Assembly: GCA_003344405.1 (NCBI GenBank)
Contig: NOWV01000046.1
Location: 186,001 to 250,000, forward strand
Source of the DNA: Trichoplax sp. H2
Taxonomy: Eukaryota; Placozoa; Uniplacotomia; Trichoplacea
Length of the DNA: 64,000 bases
Direction of reading: 5' to 3'
The position numbers and the translations under genes were made by a program. This document shows, piece by piece, positions 1 to 13,314 of the stretch (positions within the stretch are counted from its first letter, which is position 1; every line of letters begins with the position of its first letter). Under the pieces are notes generated by a model. It saw only the letters and a program-made list of their open reading frames with translations, was not told where the DNA came from and made no database searches.

Positions 1-63
1 AAAATTTCAATTTTTGTCCATCACATTTCTCGGGAAAAAGTTCTGGGACAAAATGGACAGTAG

Positions 64-162
64 GCCCAGCCATATATAACCCGATTACTCAGATACTCAG
101 GGTAAATAGCTTCAACGATGATACGTTTGAGTATCTGAGTAATCGGGGTTATTATGGCTGGG
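64..162. repeat. Foldback (MITE-like) element
   Basis: The left arm (from about 64, CCCAGCCATA then CCGATTACTCAGATACTCA) is matched in reverse complement by the right arm (about 130-162, TGAGTATCTGAGTAATCGG then TATGGCTGGG). The arms are about 33 bp long with a loop of about 30 bp. It has no coding capacity and is flanked on the right by a palindromic GTACTGTACAGTGTACAG run. This is the shape of a short non-autonomous foldback transposon; no target-site duplication was established. Confidence 0.7.
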
Positions 163-1314
163 ACGGATGGACGGTACTGTACAGTGTACAGTGCCCTATC
201 GTACTGTAGCGTCAACGCGGTCATGTTGTCATCCACATCCGATACCATTTATTTTACCCAAGAGCCTGTAAAGAGAACTGCCTCACATCGTACATACTGC
301 ACTGTACACTAACCCTAACCCTATCGTAGTGTTAACGCAGTGATATTGTCATCCACACACAGTACTATCCTCAACTCCAGAGGTATAGTACTGTGAAGAC
401 GATGTAAATCAGCAGCAAAGTATAAAAATCGAGGAGCACCATTTACAAACTATGGCCCAACTCCATGGCTATTCGAGGAAAAGAACAGAAATATTCAGCA
501 TACCAGTAGGCTCAACATTGTTACAGTAGTTGCTTTCAAACAGGGATCATTTCACCCAATGACATTGGCATGGTCAATCCATTATGATTAAGTTTAGTTG
601 CAATAAGTGATCTTGTTGGCATGTGTTTACAAACTTAAACTCATGCAAAAGTGTTGAGAATAATTATTCAATGTATTCAGCTTGAAAGTTGCACCAAATC
701 TTCATGCCGGTCATAAGCTATTGCCTAGGTAATGAATTAAAACCAGATTTTGCAAACTGTATCATGAAGAATACTACAATATCTTTCTATCTTGCTCTTA
801 TTATCCCATAAACACCTGTTCATAAACAGTAGTATTCAATCATGACCTACTGCATCGAGCTAGACGCCGTTAATGCTTGCTTACAAGTATCAGCATAGGT
901 GTAGTATACCGTACTGTAGTTCAAATTGAATAGATGATAATAATTAACCTTTTCATTTGTCTTCTATTCTAGTATAAACCTTCTTACTTACCTATTCAAT
1001 CAACACATAGCTCATGCTGTAGACGAATGGAATGAACTTTATGGACACTTTGTAGCTTTCAGCAAAATGAAATACAACAACGACTGAACTAACGAACCAT
1101 TAACTCGACAGTTGCATTGGTAAACTTACTCGTAGATTGACGAATGAGCCACCGATTGATTCTTGCTTTACATATTCTATATTTTATCGATCAGCTTCTA
1201 TGAACAGCTGCCTATTTGCGTACAATGCAAAAATCTTACGCCTATATCTAATTGGTAAAACTATTGTCGGTGTAATACATTTACGATTGGTCTACGTCCA
1301 AGATTAACATTGAA
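163..1314. other. Non-coding upstream region, no gene seen
   Basis: AT-rich sequence with no supported exon. It contains a GTACTGTACAGTGTACAG palindromic word at about 173-190 and a very short telomere-like run (CTAACCCTAACCCT, about 309-322), too short to be called an interstitial telomere array. The 3' part presumably includes the promoter and 5' UTR of the membrane-protein gene that starts at 1315. Confidence 0.4.
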
Positions 1315-4300
1315 ATGATACGTCAAAAAGCATTCATCTATTTGGCACTTTCTTCCCATATTATTATCTTAACTGCAATCAATAATGCGATATCCTTTAT
1401 CTTGGTAGCTTCTATCTTCTCTGCATTTATTAATTACTTGCAATCGCTTAAGAAAGAAAAATGGTAAGTGACGAATATCAATGCACTAGCCATGCCAACT
1501 TTATATAATTTATAATTTTCATTCATGAACGACAGTATTATAAACCTCATTACTTGTGGGACGATAGAAGCATTCATCCTTTCTGTACATTTACAGTAGA
1601 ATGTAATGTCTATCCACGCAAAAATTGGCGAGTTGTGGTGACTCGCAAATAAAAAAATATTAAAATTGGAAGCTTCACATTCTGATTGATTGTCCACCAT
1701 TTTTATGCTTACGCGTACAAACAACACCCCACTATTAACCCAAGTCATTATCTCATCCCTATCTAGTAACTAGAACGATCTTGCAATATACTAATGTACT
1801 CTTTTAATATGAAATACGTGTACGCGCATTCAATTTTATCAATACAAATTGAATAAATAAATTCTATTCTTTATAGGGCTATACTACTGTACTTACTCTC
1901 AGCAATATGCCTATTACTGCTAATGGTTTTCTATTGCACAACAACGTGGCTGCGACATCCTCTGGCTGTCACTCTTGCATTCCAAATTTGTATTTCAATA
2001 CATTTCTTCTTAACTGCCTTATGGGGTTTACTGCAATTCGATCTCATGAACGACCAATACCCAATAATATATCAAAAAATACAAAAATTATTATTATACA
2101 TTTACCCTGTGACCCATTCTGTTATTATAACCTGGATTATATCGAGCGTGGTAGGACCTACATTCTTGTCGTTTATCCTATCTCTTACAATGTAAGTATA
2201 CAATTTGTACCTTTCAACTGTTATGGCAGTGATGTGACTCCTACTTATTAATGATAACAGTCAATGTAGTTACCTTAATTAGACAAAATATTTAATTACT
2301 AATTTTAAGACGCAACGAGCATATCCGACATCGCATTCATATCTTAAGAACAATAACTTGATACTGCCAATATTTTCCTCTCTTATTAACTTTAAACGAC
2401 TGCGAAATAGGTTCTCTACGTTTGCTTTTGTCCTACAATCTTACCACAAGAAACCATTGAAACTATCATCAGTCCGAAACAGAGTCATCGATACTGATGA
2501 TGCTTTAAAATTACCTAAGAATACCTTCCTAATTTGGACATTATTTGCTACCTTAATCTACGCAGTTGATGTTATCAAAAGCGTCAATAGTAGCAATTCA
2601 TATCAAGTAGCAATTGTGGAAGCATTCTGTCCAACAAGTCTTTACGTTTTTCTTATATCATTGCTTCGATCACATTACGGATTGTTTGAAAATAATGAAG
2701 GTATATTTAAGACAAAAGGATTTATTGCATATTTCGCCTTAATGAACAGCAATCTCATCAACGATAATTCTAAATACTCGCATTTTAAATTAATGTCATG
2801 AAATTTAACATATTATATAACGTATATTCATGCAGTTGACCATAATAGAAAGATTAAGCGTTACACCGGTGCCATTTGGTCTATCTTAGTGCTTGTTATA
2901 ATTTTAAGAAAACCTATGGTCCGATCTACTAAAACAGTTTGGTATCAAGTAGTACAAACATTTTTACATGTAACTCTTTTATTTATAAATGAATCGGATA
3001 GACCACAGGTAACCTTTCCTACAACCTTTTTGATCAAAAATTACAGCACCAACAGTATACGAAGATTGTATGCACTCAATATATATATATATATATATCT
3101 TACTTTTTAGGGCTTAAAGAAGATCGCTGCTACTTGTTCCTCACTATTTATTTACTTCTTAATGTTATCTGCAACCCCATGGTCTACCTTACTGCATAAT
3201 ATATCTATAACATTTTTCAAGATCACTATTTTACTCGCATCTACGTTAGCTCTTGCTATTACTTATATCTCAACCAGCCGTCACGGAAGCTCTTTCAATC
3301 TCCTCTTTACGTTATATTCAATAAAATACTGTATCCTGGAATATGTCATAACCATGACATTGTCATACAAATTGGAAGTTTGTTGTCTTACTTCGGCTAT
3401 TGCCAGTGGCGTTATACTTCGGTAAGGCTTATGCGTGAATAGTAACGCTGTATAATGACATCACTACAAATTACTCAATGTATAATATTAACTCTTCAAC
3501 GTAGACTATATCATTGTAACAAGATAGAAAGAACTTCTGCGTGGATCTCTTTATCGTTATACATCTTGAAAGGCCTTATTGTTTTTTGTTGCCGAAAAGT
3601 AACCATCCATCTGGTTATATCTAGCCTTCCTTTAATACTTGGATTAACTGATAACCTTTACTTTAGAAAAATATATCGCAATTATAAACAGGTTAGCGTT
3701 GTTAAATTTTAATGTACAATCAATTATAGTTTTCAGTACTTCTAATACGTCAATAATCTTTCGTTAGGTGTTGCTATGGTCATTTACTATAGTTTTACTA
3801 AGTAATTTAGCCGCCGAGCTTCTTGAAAATATTTGCAAAATGATATTCCGTTTTATCGGACTACAGCTCTCTTCTACTTCGTTTGGATTAATACTCTCTG
3901 CTGCAGTCATTTACAAAGGGGCAATATCTATTCCGTCACTCTCAAAACACCATAAAAATACCTTCTTTTCATTGAGTATTTGTTTAAACTTATTAGTTAT
4001 TCTACAACCAGATTATAGCATCGAATCCCTAGCGAATTTTACGAAAATCTTTATGTCCACAGGCGACGTATCTCCTGAAGATATTTTTTGTTTTCGATGG
4101 TCGTTAATAATTCTTACGATAATAGTCATTAATTTATCAATGCAAACGGTCGATCTCGAAAAGAATAGATTTCGAATCGTAGCATTTGCTGCAGTCTTTG
4201 GAATATGTTCTGGAGCAGCTTATACGGTCAAGGTAATTAAATGTTTACAAAATATTTAATTTAAATTTCCCAAACTCTGCGATTTAAACACCTATTTGCA

Positions 4301-5403
4301 TTTTTTTCGTCTAAAACTGCTCACAAGACTATCTGATTTTTTATCTTATCTAGTTTATCTCCAAGTCTCATCGTAATGCTATAACGGGCGTTTGCTCATC
4401 ATCGTGTTGTGCTACATTTATTATTTACTATATCATACGCAATCTTGAAACGAAACTATTTACATCTAAGTGGATCCGTTGCATCTATTCATTATTTATG
4501 TTAAACACCGTATGGACATTATCGATTTTTTTCGGGACATGCCAGGCTGACTTTTTCAATCAGGACTTATTTCATCTATGTTTTGGTAAGAAATCATATT
4601 TTAAAAATATTATTTGTTTGTCAGTCATCTTGAAGTCTCTCTCAATGTCTTTAAAATTAATCAGACAATGGCCTGCTACTACCGTTGATATCAGAAACAA
4701 TTGTTCTTCACTTCCTTGTTGGCGGTGCAAGCAAATATAAAAGATTATGGAATCCGTCAGTTTTTCGTTACGAAAATGAAGATTCATTTATGGAGATCAT
4801 AGGAAATATTTCGATACTACTAGCTTATGTGTTACTACAACTGATACTGTTCTGGATACCCTATTCTATCCGTGCTCTAATTAGTTTCCCGTTATTGTCT
4901 CTCTTAAATCTTAATATCTCTGTTTCTCAAAAGTTGCAAGGAAGAGATACAATTTTTTTGGCTGTGAGTGTGACAATAGTACAACTATTTGTTGCTGCAT
5001 TCATCACTGTCATTCCTGATGATTTCACATTATTGAATATAGGCGGTAATAAATTATCTCGTACAATAGAAATTAAAATTGTATATCTCCACTAAGGACA
5101 AATATCGTGATTAACTGATAACTTTCTCGTATATTTCCATTAGAATCCTTGGTATTGACAATAGGTTTACTAGCAGCCATAGCAATCTTGTACTGTGGTT
5201 CATGTCTGGTACTTTCCTCGAAGCCTTTACAAGTCTATATTCAAGTTATATACTGGAGTTTTCCGCTCTGTTTTCTTACTCTATGTTACGGAGCAAATAT
5301 TGCAAAATTTCTTAGCCTCTGTTCAATTGGACTTACTATATTCATCTATCGAATTTTGCCTCATGATAAAAACCTTAATATTTATGAGTTCAAAAATAGC
5401 TAA
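1315..5403 (+). CDS. Large polytopic membrane protein, family not recognised (10 exons)
   Basis: Exons joined by phase: 1315-1463, 1877-2150 (or to 2191), 2310-2700, 2836-3008, 3111-3421, 3505-3691, 3768-4232, 4354-4585, 4665-5045, 5144-5403. Almost all junctions are GT-AG with matching phases, and the joined model is open for about 940 residues to TAA at 5401. The only ATG before an in-frame upstream TAA (1273) is at 1315, so I chose it. The protein is extremely hydrophobic, with something like 18-22 membrane segments spread over all exons and short polar loops. I see no phosphodiesterase, nucleotide-binding or ion-channel signature. The exon around 3768-4232 has an Ile-Leu-Gln-Pro-Asp motif after a membrane helix. 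One junction is uncertain: the consensus donor GTAAGT at 2192 gives the wrong phase for the exon at 2310, whereas a weaker GTAGGA donor at 2151 keeps frame. It could be a divergent transporter or a GPI/lipid-pathway membrane subunit, but I do not assign one. Confidence 0.75.
3079..3099. repeat. (TA)n microsatellite in intron
   Basis: An uninterrupted AT dinucleotide run lies in the intron between the exons ending at 3008 and beginning at 3111 of the membrane-protein gene, immediately before the acceptor TTTTTAG. Confidence 0.9.
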
Positions 5404-8400
5404 CATTGTAAAAGATTAAAATTTATATTAATGATGTACATTTAACTTGTGTTCATTTTTATATCAAATTTTAACATAGTCTGATGTTTCAGAAGCAATT
5501 GATGTCTTTAAGCTATTACATCAATAAGATCAAAATTGATAAAATTACAATTATGAACTTCATACGCATCCATAAAAGACTTTTTCAGTCTCTAAAGATA
5601 AACATCTTGTTAACTAGATTTTAATCTTTACTGCAGAATAATAGTAAATATAAGTTACTGGTATTTTTTAGATAATCTTGAAAAGATTTTGTGAAGTTCT
5701 TATCCGTAAAGTTTTTCTATATTTTTACTAATGAATGACCCCGGTGTAACTTTTTTGGATATATTAGTCAGAATTATCTGCTGTGTATTTGTTACCTAGG
5801 TACTTAAGTGTGGAATCATGGCATAACTTACTAACAGATAAAGTTAGACATCAGCCTGTAAGAATTTGATATTTCATGCTACAATAAATACTTTATGGGC
5901 GGGTTACACAATAAAAAAATTTAATTTTATAATTGTTTTTTTATTCGTAAAACACTTAGCATCCAGATTATTGTCTGATATTAAATTTTGCTTTACATAA
6001 TGTTACGTAAAATTGAGACAGTCTCTTCAATGCTGAAGAAATTATTTAAACTTTAGGTTAATACCAAACATAGCATATATTGTAAGAAGGTATAAAAATG
6101 AGCAAAATAAGCAATCATTATCATGAAGGGAAATGGAGGTAAAAAGTAAAATAATGAATGATAAAATTATACAAAATTATATACCTTATAGTTTTACAGT
6201 ATTGCAATTAAAATTTGGTTTATGAAAATCATTTCATAAAAAAGCAATAAAAGACTGCAAAATTATGATATCTCAGAAATTTGATCTAGATGATTGCGTC
6301 ATACATTATGATATGAGCCTAGCTGTCAGTCTAAAGCTTGACATTGATAATGTAAATAAACAAAATATGAAATAATACAGTCACGTTATTAATACAAACA
6401 GTGACTTGATATCCGCCATTTAAATTAAATTTAATACAAGCAATTGGGCAGCTTTTTCACATAGCTTGGTCACTGATCACTAGATGTCATCGAAATAATA
6501 TTGTTCGACAATTGGAGGTGGAACAAGAAGATATATTTTAAAGCCTACAATAGAGATTGTAACGTTCTAAGAACAAGGTAAAAGTATAAACTATTATAAA
6601 TATTAGAAAACATATTGTTTAGTACATTATCTTTAATTTAGCATGATAGCATTACAGATGGAACATAAGACTATCACACTAGGCAGTTAAACAAAGCTTA
6701 ATAATACAACATTGTTTGGTTTGTAATCATTAATTGTTTAACGAAAGATATGTTGTATGATCAACGGTAATTTATCTTCGATATCTAAATTTTTGCAGAT
6801 TCATTCTAAGATAATATAGAGCATGGTATATTTATCAAGGAATACAATAACCTAACTCCTTCAAAAGCATTATTTATATAGAATAATCTGCTTTCCATCG
6901 AAGTACAGAGCACAAATTCTTTGCAACTCTAGCATAGAGAAAAGTAGCATATGATGAAATGTCAAGATCATTTAAAATCAACAGTATTCAAGTATTGAAA
7001 ATGAGTAGTTAAATAAATAAGTTATGTCAATAACTTTTTTTGACAGAATTAAATTAGGGTAGATTAGGCTGAATTATACAACATTTAGTCTCTCGACATT
7101 GATCACGCAAACCTTTCGTATAAATAATGCATTGAAGCGACGCAGTGGTAATTAAAATTTGATTAAATAGTCACGATTTTTTAAGAAAATTCATTAACAA
7201 CTCATTATGAATATGATATCGTAATTACAAAAGTGCGAACATGAATAATATTCAGAATTAATTCTTATTTTAAATATTGTCTCTAATGTTTGTAGCCCAT
7301 TTTTTAGTTAAAATTTTTAAACAAAGACAAAGCCATCGCAAGTGAATAGAATAAAAAATTTTTGATAGAATTTCAATAAGAAGGTGGCGCAAGATGAAAA
7401 GAGAATTGTAATAGAAATCAATCTTATTTCTGAAAATCGATCATGTCAAAACATGACTCATCGCTAGACAATGAAAATTTTGATCAATTCAGTTGTTTTA
7501 TCGAATAGTGCAGCAAGTAGCTGATGTGGAATAATAATCATTACTAACAGTAAATGTACTAAATTAACTCTTATTCTACCTTCTAGCGATCATATGAATC
7601 AATTTTATTACTGTATATAATTATCCAAATTTAACGTAGGACAAGGAGATCAAATTGTAATCAACTGAAATTCCTTACCAAAATATTCGATTAGCGTGCT
7701 CAGGGCTGCATTACTCTTATCTTCAGCGTGGAAATTAAATGAAATTTCAATAATTGGAAGAAAAAATTGATTTGATTAATAAATTCGTATTGTCTAATAT
7801 AACCATTTAATTCCGTTATTATTGTCAAAAGGGCTAAATATCCTATGACTGTAGATTAGTATGCAAGATGCATTTTATACATTCAATTTGGCGTCATTTA
7901 CCTTCTCATTTTTTCGCGTTTTATACAGTATCGTAGCATGCTCTTAACGATTAATTATAGACAAATTCAAAGACTGTAATTCTAATCAATTATAGAGTAC
8001 GGTAGTTAATTCTGATAATAACTCGAATAGAAAATGATTGCACAGTAACGAATGTATATAATCGAATTGATCCTATAATTGCTATCAATACATTATTATA
8101 TCTGTACATGTTTTAACACTTAACACAACCTATTACAAATACATTTCAGTTTATTTATCTTCGATTGAAAATAATTAATAACATTGGAATTGTGGAAACA
8201 ATTAGACAGTCGAATCAAGAGAATTCTTTCTGCAAATTTGAAACTATCTAACATCGATAGATATACAGTACCCGTATACGCAGATAAATAGTACAATAGG
8301 AAGATATATCTTACATTTAGTCTTTATGCAGACATAACATATGTAAGTATAATTCAGAAGAAATACCTCTCTTCTATTGTATCGATGTTGATCATATCAT

Positions 8401-11400
8401 AAGATGATGAAAACACCTTGATCAATTGTCGACATTATGTCTAGCCATCATTTATCCTATCAAAAGTCTTAATTTTTTTTCTCATGTTATTCTTCATTGT
8501 TGTTAATGACTCATATTCTTTCCATGATAATCAAAACAAAAAATCTATTGCCATTACATCACCTTCATTGTTAACCTTGACCGTAAAAGCCAACAACTTT
8601 TAGAATTTATTCTTCACGAAGCGTTCTTAAACTGCATTAACTAATGTATCTAGCATTTGCGTAAAACGATGGTCATATACACGAAATTTTATTTTAATCC
8701 CAGTTGCAGATTGAACAGACTCTTATACTTTTTTTTCCTAACTTTCAATTTCATACCCTTGAAACAATACTAAAAAAAGAAATAATTGTTGGTTTGTTAG
8801 TACGGCGTGTAGTCATAAATAACTTAATACTTGAACCATAAATCGTCGCTAAAGCACGCTATTTACCCAGTATATTTCACTTTTGTGAACAAATACACAT
8901 TATTAAAACCAATCCTACAATAAAGCTGCTCAAAGAAGATATGGTCGGAGGCGTACAATTTAGCTAACAGGTAAGGAAACTAATCATAAATCTAGTCCAT
9001 AATTGAAGAATTTTAACTGCATTAATAATTTTTATCATTTTATCTTATTAATCATCGGAAAGATTACGTTGGGGCTGTGCCCCACCAGTTCCATCTTCTA
9101 GTTATAAACGTGTTTAATACGCGTAACATCAAATGGAAAAGTACGGTATACCACTGCTAACCGTCAGAGTTAAAATAATTCAATAGCCATCGTCAATATA
9201 AACGGTTAAATTTGAAAATACTCCAAAAGTCAGCGTTAATAAAAATCTCCACGATATAAAACTCTTTAAGCGTTAGTCCTGCCACGCGTACGAACAAAGC
9301 ATTAAAATCGAAAGTAAACCAAGCATAAATCTAATAACGCTTTTACTGCCGAAGTTAACAATCCTTTCACTAGCTTAAATCCATCATTACGGTAACCATA
9401 AAGATTCTATAACGCCCACCATATTCGTATAATCTTTACGGAAGCTATCGTACTACAATTTGAGATTCGGTTAATATATAAATGAAATATTCTTCATCAC
9501 CATAATAGGTAAAAATGATGTTGTAAAAACGGGAATAGGTACCTTCATTTCACTTAGTAAACACGTTTTAAGTCCGAGTGCCACGGATGTGGATTTAGCT
9601 ATCATGAATAAACTATGCAATTATTTTTATAGAAATAATCGTGTGATTACTGCGTTAGTTTGTTGGATCTTCAAATAATGTAATTATAATTCTAGCATCA
9701 TCCGTATAATATGGCAGACTTACTTCTTTTCGAATCTAGAATAAAACCTAAATCTAATTGTGCGTAGGTGTTAGCTAGTTAGTACATATGTTATTCTAGT
9801 TGTGTAATTATCCGAGATTATCCACAGTTTATCCATCAGCATATGAAATATCAACAACGATATTCCATCAACTAATGTATTTTATACGAGATAATTCGCG
9901 ATTGACGAGCATAAAAGAGTGATAGCGGTAAGATGCTAATACTATACTCCACTTTATTCATTTTACCAGAGCTATAAAATCAATACTACATCATATGAGA
10001 TAGCATTAAGATGTTGATAATTGAAGAAATATTAATCACCTAGTGTCTTCTAAATCATCTGAAAGTTAAAACTCGCTTCGTCTTTACTATACTGTCTCTA
10101 CTTCTCGTAAGTCTCTAAATAAAAGGATACACTGATATTCACGATCAACGCTGATTTCGCCTACAGCTCTATTAATTGCTAGGTTTGAAGTGGCATTTCT
10201 AACATATTCTGTGAGGCTGCATCATTTGTAGATCGACATCATAACCTAACATAATTACTTTGATCGCTTAACCCTAGAAGTAACGCTTGTTTACTTCTAC
10301 CCCAGTTCTTAAATTACGAATGAATTTTAAAGTATATGAAGACGTACTATTAACGTTGATTTATTATTAACGCTGCTGTTTTCCTGATTTGAGGAGTTTC
10401 TTTGTTGATACTGCAGTTCTACTTTTTCGATATAAGATAAAATTTAGCAAAATACAGAGGTAACCGCCGTAGATAGTAAACCTTGCATTGGTCAGTCATT
10501 GTATAACTAACTTACTCCACATAGACATTTTAACATGCAGTCAGGCATTATACGATTATGTACAAGTATTATTAGGGACTCTTGTGGTGTGATAACTCCC
10601 CATTCGATATCGAAATCACTTAAACAAAACTTTCACTTCGAAGTGATTGAATTTCTCTCTTACGAGATAATTTTAGCTGCTGATAATGAATAAGATACTA
10701 GCATATGTGCACGAAGGATTTTCACGAATTAAATACTATCACGGCTACGGAATATGCATCATATCGAGAAATCCATATCAGTGTTTACTGTAAAGAATAT
10801 CTGAAAATTGAGATAGCTGTACATAGCCGCAAAAACCATTGGAAATTAATAAATGAGACAAGCACCTTGATGAAAGAGAAATTATAATATCTCACCTTAC
10901 TTACCGTATAGCAAGTTTAATTGGCCATAAGAGATCATACTGATCCACTGATCAGTTTTTTCGGTGCTGAGTGGTGAATATTACATATAGGAGTACCCTT
11001 CATTCTTCCATAGGAAAGTATTTATAACACTATACACAAAAGTAGAATTTAAAATTCTCTATGGAGCGATAGTCTTCCCTGACATACTTATAATACTATC
11101 AGACATTAGTCAGGGGATATACAGTACTGTTACCAGTTATTCATCCTGTTATAGGAGCTGAAACATATCTCAGGATTGAAATTTTATAGCAACGATCTTT
11201 AAAAACAATTATCGGCAGCCTGTATTACTCCCCGTATAGAAGAATACGTACTTAGCTAGATTGAAATTTGTTCCTTTACTCTATAAATGTTACTACTGTT
11301 GTGTAATCCCATATACATATCATATCCTGTACATTGTAGCATACAATTAATAGAGATTTTATTTTCTAATGGACTATAATAATGTCCATAACTTAAAGCT

Positions 11401-12304
11401 TGCACCTTTACATTATTACGTCACTAATTTACCGCTACGTATATCCTTCCTTCAAATTGATTGACTACTATTCGTTTACGCAGGTAATCTTTCACAATAA
11501 ATATATCTAGCTTAGAATACAAATTTTTAAGATTATCTAGCAATACCTAAGTGGTCAGTATGTGATATATCTTCCTGTAATAAATTGCGTAGTTAATATG
11601 TTAAAATTTGAATAATATAAAGTACGTAAACGCATTTAGTATTCAATTTATTACTTGTATCATATTAGTTGACCAAAAGTTATAGGGGTCTATAGAATTC
11701 TACCTTCTATAATAAGGAACAACTACTAATACAAGCCTTGGTGTAGATTTATGACAACTAAGGCTAGCGTAGCTATTAAAATGTAACTTCTACAGCAGTA
11801 TTGATGCACATTACTTATTATAATTGTAGAACTTTTGACAATATTCATCGATAAGTTTTATGGTTGCTCACTGTTCTTAGCTTATATCATTTAATCATTG
11901 CGTCCCACAAATCATCTCAAAGAAGTTACAATATATACAGATTGACTATTCATATATCACCGGAATAGCTCGTAACTTATTATAAAAACTGAGGTAATGG
12001 GAAAACTTTCCTTAAGAGGAGAAGTAAGACCGGAGATCTAAAAATTACTTATAGCACTTATATTCCTGCAATGATACAAAACAGTAAGTACCTAACCTGT
12101 GTCCTCTCTCGCTTAATGTACAGTGTATCACTATAATATGATTTTTGTTTTATTAACTTGGTCCAACGATTTGCGTTCGCAAATTATTTCATTATTTACG
12201 AACAACTTTTACAAGCAGTACTTTTGAATTTCAGAATATTTTAGGATATTTCTTGCCGTTCATTTGCAGGAAGTACTAATTAATTAAACAGCATTTAAAA
12301 TTCT
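5404..12304. other. AT-rich gene desert, nothing recognisable
   Basis: About 7 kb of strongly AT-rich sequence downstream of the membrane-protein gene. I found no exon that could be tied to splice sites and a family, no tRNA-like T-arm, and no clear repeat. A 60-codon open frame at 10705-10887 has no recognisable features. Short exons of an unrecognised gene could still be hidden here. Confidence 0.35.
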
Positions 12305-12664
12305 TTATCCTGTAATCTGCAAATCTTTGACACTTTTTACTGTACCGTCATATTGAAAATAGTGGATACTAAGACAAGTCGTCTCACATTGATATTGAAG
12401 GCTTTCAATGTTTATCTGATAACATATTATGCATTGAATATTAACTTGAGCACATGAGGATGCTTGCTCTTCTGACTTATCTGGAAAGTAATATGCAGAC
12501 TTGCGACATAGATCTTTCAATACGTTAGACACTGTACAAGCACTAACATCTACATTGATGGAAAGTGATCCACCTATAAGATTTTCACGCTGCCGAGTCT
12601 TACATGCTGATGAATTTACCACAAAATACTTGCAGCATTGGAAGTAAAACTTTAATGGGTGCAA
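12305..12664 (-). CDS. Cysteine-rich open frame, candidate exon
   Basis: A 119-codon open frame on the minus strand carries about 13 cysteines, including Cys-Cys, Cys-x-Ile-x-Cys-x-x-Cys-like and Cys-x3-Cys spacings, suggestive of an extracellular disulphide-rich segment. About 400 bp upstream on the same strand lies a second Cys-rich open frame (13051-13314). I recognise no family, cannot confirm splice sites, and a frame of this length is borderline for chance at this base composition. It could be an exon of a secreted or receptor protein, or noise. Confidence 0.22.
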   Translation of the reverse strand: MHPLKFYFQCCKYFVVNSSACKTRQRENLIGGSLSINVDVSACTVSNVLKDLCRKSAYYFPDKSEEQASSCAQVNIQCIICYQINIESLQYQCETTCLSIHYFQYDGTVKSVKDLQITG

Positions 12665-13050
12665 TATACGTACTTTTCTTCAGTATAAATCATATATTAT
12701 TACATAATATATATTAATAGATAAACGTACGAGAATTAGCGAGATCGTTATTCATAATCGCGAGCATTGACTACTTCAATCTAAGTAAAATGTCTTTGAC
12801 GTATACGATTTTAGATATTGCTTCATTTACGATGGACCATGTTAAGTAGGAAATGTTGTACATAGCGGAACGTAAATTCTGTTATTTTCCATCTAGGACT
12901 CTAAGCCTATTTATAATTAAAATGATCCAATCAGATACAGTGTCTAGTATATAGAGGAATATATACCAGCATAGCAAATGATGTGCTTGTATTTGCATCG
13001 TAAAGTGCAAGAGTGAAAACATGTACAGGTTCAAGAAAAAGTTAAAATTT

Positions 13051-13314
13051 TCATAAGAAGGCAATCTGACTATGGCTAATTAGTATATCAGGGGCTTTAA
13101 AAAATCCACAGTATCCTTGGATATCGCATTGTCGGCATGAGGATATCGTATATACTAGCTTGTGACCATTTCTTAAAATAATGTACCTTAAGACTCTGAC
13201 CGTACAAAACTTTTCTAAAATACAATATCTACATGCGGCATTGACACAGGTTACTTTAATCAAAGTCTTATTTGTAAGCAGCGCAGGCACTTTAAGTACG
13301 GTCTTTGATATCAT
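13051..13314 (-). CDS. Cysteine-rich open frame, candidate exon
   Basis: This is an 87-codon minus-strand frame from ATG at 13314. Its central 45 residues hold eight cysteines in a Cys-x4-Cys-x2-Cys-x5-Cys arrangement followed by a second Cys-x2-Cys-x5-Cys cluster, separated by hydrophobic beta-like stretches. This is faintly reminiscent of netrin-like or other small extracellular modules, but no family assignment is justified. It lies upstream of, and on the same strand as, the Cys-rich frame at 12305-12664, so both could be exons of one gene. Confidence 0.2.
   Translation of the reverse strand: MISKTVLKVPALLTNKTLIKVTCVNAACRYCILEKFCTVRVLRYIILRNGHKLVYTISSCRQCDIQGYCGFFKAPDILISHSQIAFL

Noticed and set aside
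309-322. Interstitial telomere repeat (CTAACCCTAACCCT)
   Set aside because: Only about two and a third units; too short to distinguish from chance.
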